Shown: piece after piece, positions 7,090 through 8,372 of the stretch
Position numbering within the stretch: position 1 is the first letter of the stretch
Layout: every line of letters begins with the position of its first letter
Assembly: GCA_030618905.1 (NCBI GenBank)
Contig: JAUXCL010000097.1
Coordinates: 1-8,372, forward strand
From: Bacteroidales bacterium
GTDB lineage: Bacteria; Bacteroidota; Bacteroidia; Bacteroidales; B18-G4
Direction of reading: 5' to 3'
DNA: 8,372 bases
The notes under the pieces: generated by a model
What the model was told of the DNA's origin: nothing
Databases searched by the model: none
Seen by the model: the letters and a program-made list of their open reading frames with translations, nothing else
Translations under genes and position numbers: made by a program

Positions 7090-7093
7090 ATGA
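7058..7093 (+). CDS. Candidate 11-codon upstream ORF overlapping the rpoD start
   Basis: An ATG at 7058 opens a frame encoding MKPKLLIKQFL, ending at TGA 7091-7093. That stop overlaps the rpoD start codon in the arrangement ATGA (7090-7093). Stop-start overlaps of this kind often couple translation: ribosomes ending the small ORF can restart on the next gene. The upstream context is A-rich (ATCCAA), without a Shine-Dalgarno sequence, like other starts in this window. No protein family is recognisable at this length. If translated, it could tune sigma-factor synthesis rather than make a functional peptide. A chance ORF of 11 codons is entirely possible, so confidence is low. Confidence 0.3.
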   Translation: MKPKLLIKQFL

Positions 7094-7953
7094 GGCAGTT
7101 AAAGATTACGAAACAGGTTACTAACAGGGAAACAGCTTCACTCGATAAATACTTACAGGAAATTGGTAAAGTTGAGCTTATCACCGCAGAAGAAGAAGTT
7201 GCTCTGGCCCAGCGTATCAAGCAAGGGGACAAAACTGCCCTTGAGAAGCTGACCAAAGCCAACTTAAGGTTCGTGGTTTCTGTATCCAAACAATATCAAA
7301 ATCAAGGACTTAGCCTTCCCGACCTGATCAATGAAGGCAACCTGGGATTGATCAAAGCCGCACAGCGTTTTGATGAAACCCGGGGATTTAAGTTCATTTC
7401 CTATGCTGTATGGTGGATCCGTCAATCCATTCTTCAGGCATTGGCTGAGCAATCCAGGATTGTCAGGTTACCTCTGAATAAAATAGGTTCCATTAATAAG
7501 ATCAACAAGGCCTTTGCCAAGTTGGAACAGGCCAAGGAACGGGAACCAAACATTGAAGAGATAGCCGACATGCTTGAGATTCCGGAGAATGAAGTCAAGG
7601 AATCCATGCGAAATTCCGGACGCCATGTTTCTATGGACGCACCACTGGTTCAGGATGAAGACAACAACATGTATGATGTGTTGAGAAGTGATGAAAACAC
7701 AACTCCTGAAACAGAATTGCTTTATGATTCATTGCGGAAGGAAATCGACAGGGCAATTTCTACGCTGACACCCCGTGAAGCAGATGTGATCCGCTTGTAT
7801 TTTGGCTTAAACAGCAAGCACCCTATGACATTGGAAGAGATCGGAGAAAGATTCGACCTGACCAGGGAAAGGGTGCGGCAGATAAAGGAAAAGGCCATTC
7901 GACGGTTAAAGCATACATCGAGAAGTAAAATATTAAAAACATATCTTGGTTAA
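7090..7953 (+). CDS. rpoD: RNA polymerase primary sigma factor, sigma-70 family (RpoD/SigA)
   Basis: This is the housekeeping sigma factor that directs RNA polymerase to vegetative promoters. The 287-aa length and the start MRQLKITKQVTNRE fit the compact Bacteroidota primary sigma, which lacks the acidic region 1.1 and the non-conserved insert of E. coli RpoD. Regions in order: 1.2 (about 15-48, SLDKYLQEIGKVELIT); 2 (about 53-122), with core-binding LSLPDLINEGNLGLIKAAQRF and the -10-reading helix GFKFISYAVWWIRQSI (99-114); 3 (about 130-205); and 4 (about 218-278), with helix-turn-helix TLEEIGERFDLTRERVRQIK (247-266). All signature motifs are intact. The ATG at 7090 is chosen because it yields the conserved MRQLKITK N-terminus. 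It lies 172 bp after pnp and ends 3 bp before a terminator stem. As the primary sigma it should itself read the TAnnTTTG-type promoter before rpsO. Confidence 0.97.
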   Translation: MRQLKITKQVTNRETASLDKYLQEIGKVELITAEEEVALAQRIKQGDKTALEKLTKANLRFVVSVSKQYQNQGLSLPDLINEGNLGLIKAAQRFDETRGFKFISYAVWWIRQSILQALAEQSRIVRLPLNKIGSINKINKAFAKLEQAKEREPNIEEIADMLEIPENEVKESMRNSGRHVSMDAPLVQDEDNNMYDVLRSDENTTPETELLYDSLRKEIDRAISTLTPREADVIRLYFGLNSKHPMTLEEIGERFDLTRERVRQIKEKAIRRLKHTSRSKILKTYLG

Positions 7954-7956
7954 AAT

Positions 7957-7983
7957 AAAAGCGGATTCACATCCGCTTTTTTT
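7957..7983 (+). terminator. Rho-independent terminator after rpoD
   Basis: A 10-bp stem (7957-7966 with 7971-7980, core AGCGGAT/ATCCGCT) closes on a TCAC tetraloop (7967-7970), with seven T residues at 7977-7983. It starts 3 bp after the rpoD stop. Stem length, loop sequence and loop-closing A/T pairs match those of the terminator after rpsO. Confidence 0.9.
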
Positions 7984-7985
7984 AT

Positions 7986-7993
7986 TACTTTTA
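7986..7993 (+). promoter_or_regulatory. Candidate -7 element for rpe
   Basis: TACTTTTA (7986-7993) matches TAnnTTTG except for the final base and lies 20 bp before the rpe ATG, two bases beyond the T-tract of the rpoD terminator. A leader would be only about 14 nt. No TTG lies at the -33 distance, where the terminator stem sits. It is weak, but placed like the candidate before pnp. Confidence 0.3.
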
Positions 7994-8013
7994 GCTTCCA
8001 AAAAACAAAGCCC

Positions 8014-8372
8014 ATGAGTCCCCTGATCGCTCCTTCCCTCCTATCCGCCGACTTTTCCAACTTGCAAAAAGACATCGAAATGGTGAACGCCAGCCAGGCC
8101 GACTGGTTTCATATCGATGTGATGGATGGGGTTTTCGTGCCCAATATTTCTTTCGGTTTCCCGGTAATCAAATTCATTAAAAAGTATGCTCAAAAACCAT
8201 TGGATGTCCATTTGATGATCATCAAGCCTGATCGTTATATCCAGGCTTTCAGGGATGTGGGTGCAGATATCCTGACTGTTCACTACGAAGCCTGTAATCA
8301 CCTTCACCGCAGTATTTATGCCATCAAAGATACCGGCATGAAAGCAGGAGTTGTCCTGAACCCTCATACTTC
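8014..8372 (+). CDS. rpe: Ribulose-phosphate 3-epimerase, 3'-truncated by window edge
   Basis: This cytoplasmic enzyme interconverts D-ribulose 5-phosphate and D-xylulose 5-phosphate in the pentose phosphate pathway. The window holds the first 119 codons of a protein usually about 215-225 aa; the frame is open at the right edge, so this is a cut gene and not a broken one. The TIM-barrel start is diagnostic: APSLLSADF (6-14, Ser8 near the active site), the metal- and acid/base-containing HIDVMDGVFVPN (33-44, His33 and Asp35), and DVHLMI (64-69, His66). ADILTVHYEA (84-93) is the next conserved strand. The second catalytic Asp and the phosphate-binding loop lie beyond the edge. The ATG at 8014 gives the usual family N-terminus and follows the rpoD terminator by 30 bp. 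Confidence 0.95.
   Translation, partial: MSPLIAPSLLSADFSNLQKDIEMVNASQADWFHIDVMDGVFVPNISFGFPVIKFIKKYAQKPLDVHLMIIKPDRYIQAFRDVGADILTVHYEACNHLHRSIYAIKDTGMKAGVVLNPHT

Noticed and set aside
8041..8367. 108-codon minus-strand frame at the right edge
   Set aside because: It is opposite the rpe coding sequence, whose family motifs on the + strand are unmistakable.

Overview
The window looks like a chromosomal segment of a member of the Bacteroidota. Four things point there: a secreted protein ending in a type IX secretion (T9SS) sorting domain, a short primary sigma factor (287 aa, no region 1.1) starting MRQLKITK, a TAnnTTTG-type -7 promoter element before rpsO, and A/T-rich, mostly Shine-Dalgarno-free gene starts. 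All recognised genes are on the + strand. No mobile element, CRISPR array, tRNA or rRNA was seen, and no gap between genes exceeds 300 bp.

Region A (1-4337) is a tightly packed envelope operon that enters from the left edge. It holds the 3' part of an FtsX/MacB-type ABC permease, a 553-aa secreted protein of unrecognised function with a T9SS sorting tail, a LolD/MacB-type ABC ATPase, and an outer-membrane beta-barrel. Gaps are 3, 12 and 12 bp. The permease and ATPase should form one inner-membrane mechanotransmission-type ABC machine. The barrel would act at the outer membrane, and the T9SS protein would be displayed on or released from the surface. A T9SS cargo gene between the two subunits of an ABC transporter is the least explained part of the window and the best candidate for an undescribed system.

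Region B (4338-8372) is a housekeeping block: rpsO (ribosomal protein S15), pnp (polynucleotide phosphorylase), rpoD (primary sigma factor) and the 5' part of rpe (ribulose-phosphate 3-epimerase). A good Bacteroidota promoter precedes rpsO. Intrinsic terminators follow rpsO and rpoD. Both have a 10-bp stem and the same TCAC tetraloop, and each is followed at once by a -7-like element for the next gene.

The 172-bp pnp-rpoD gap carries a previously unlisted 11-codon upstream ORF whose TGA overlaps the rpoD ATG (ATGA), and three imperfect 10-bp tandem repeats. These suggest, but do not prove, extra control of sigma-factor synthesis.
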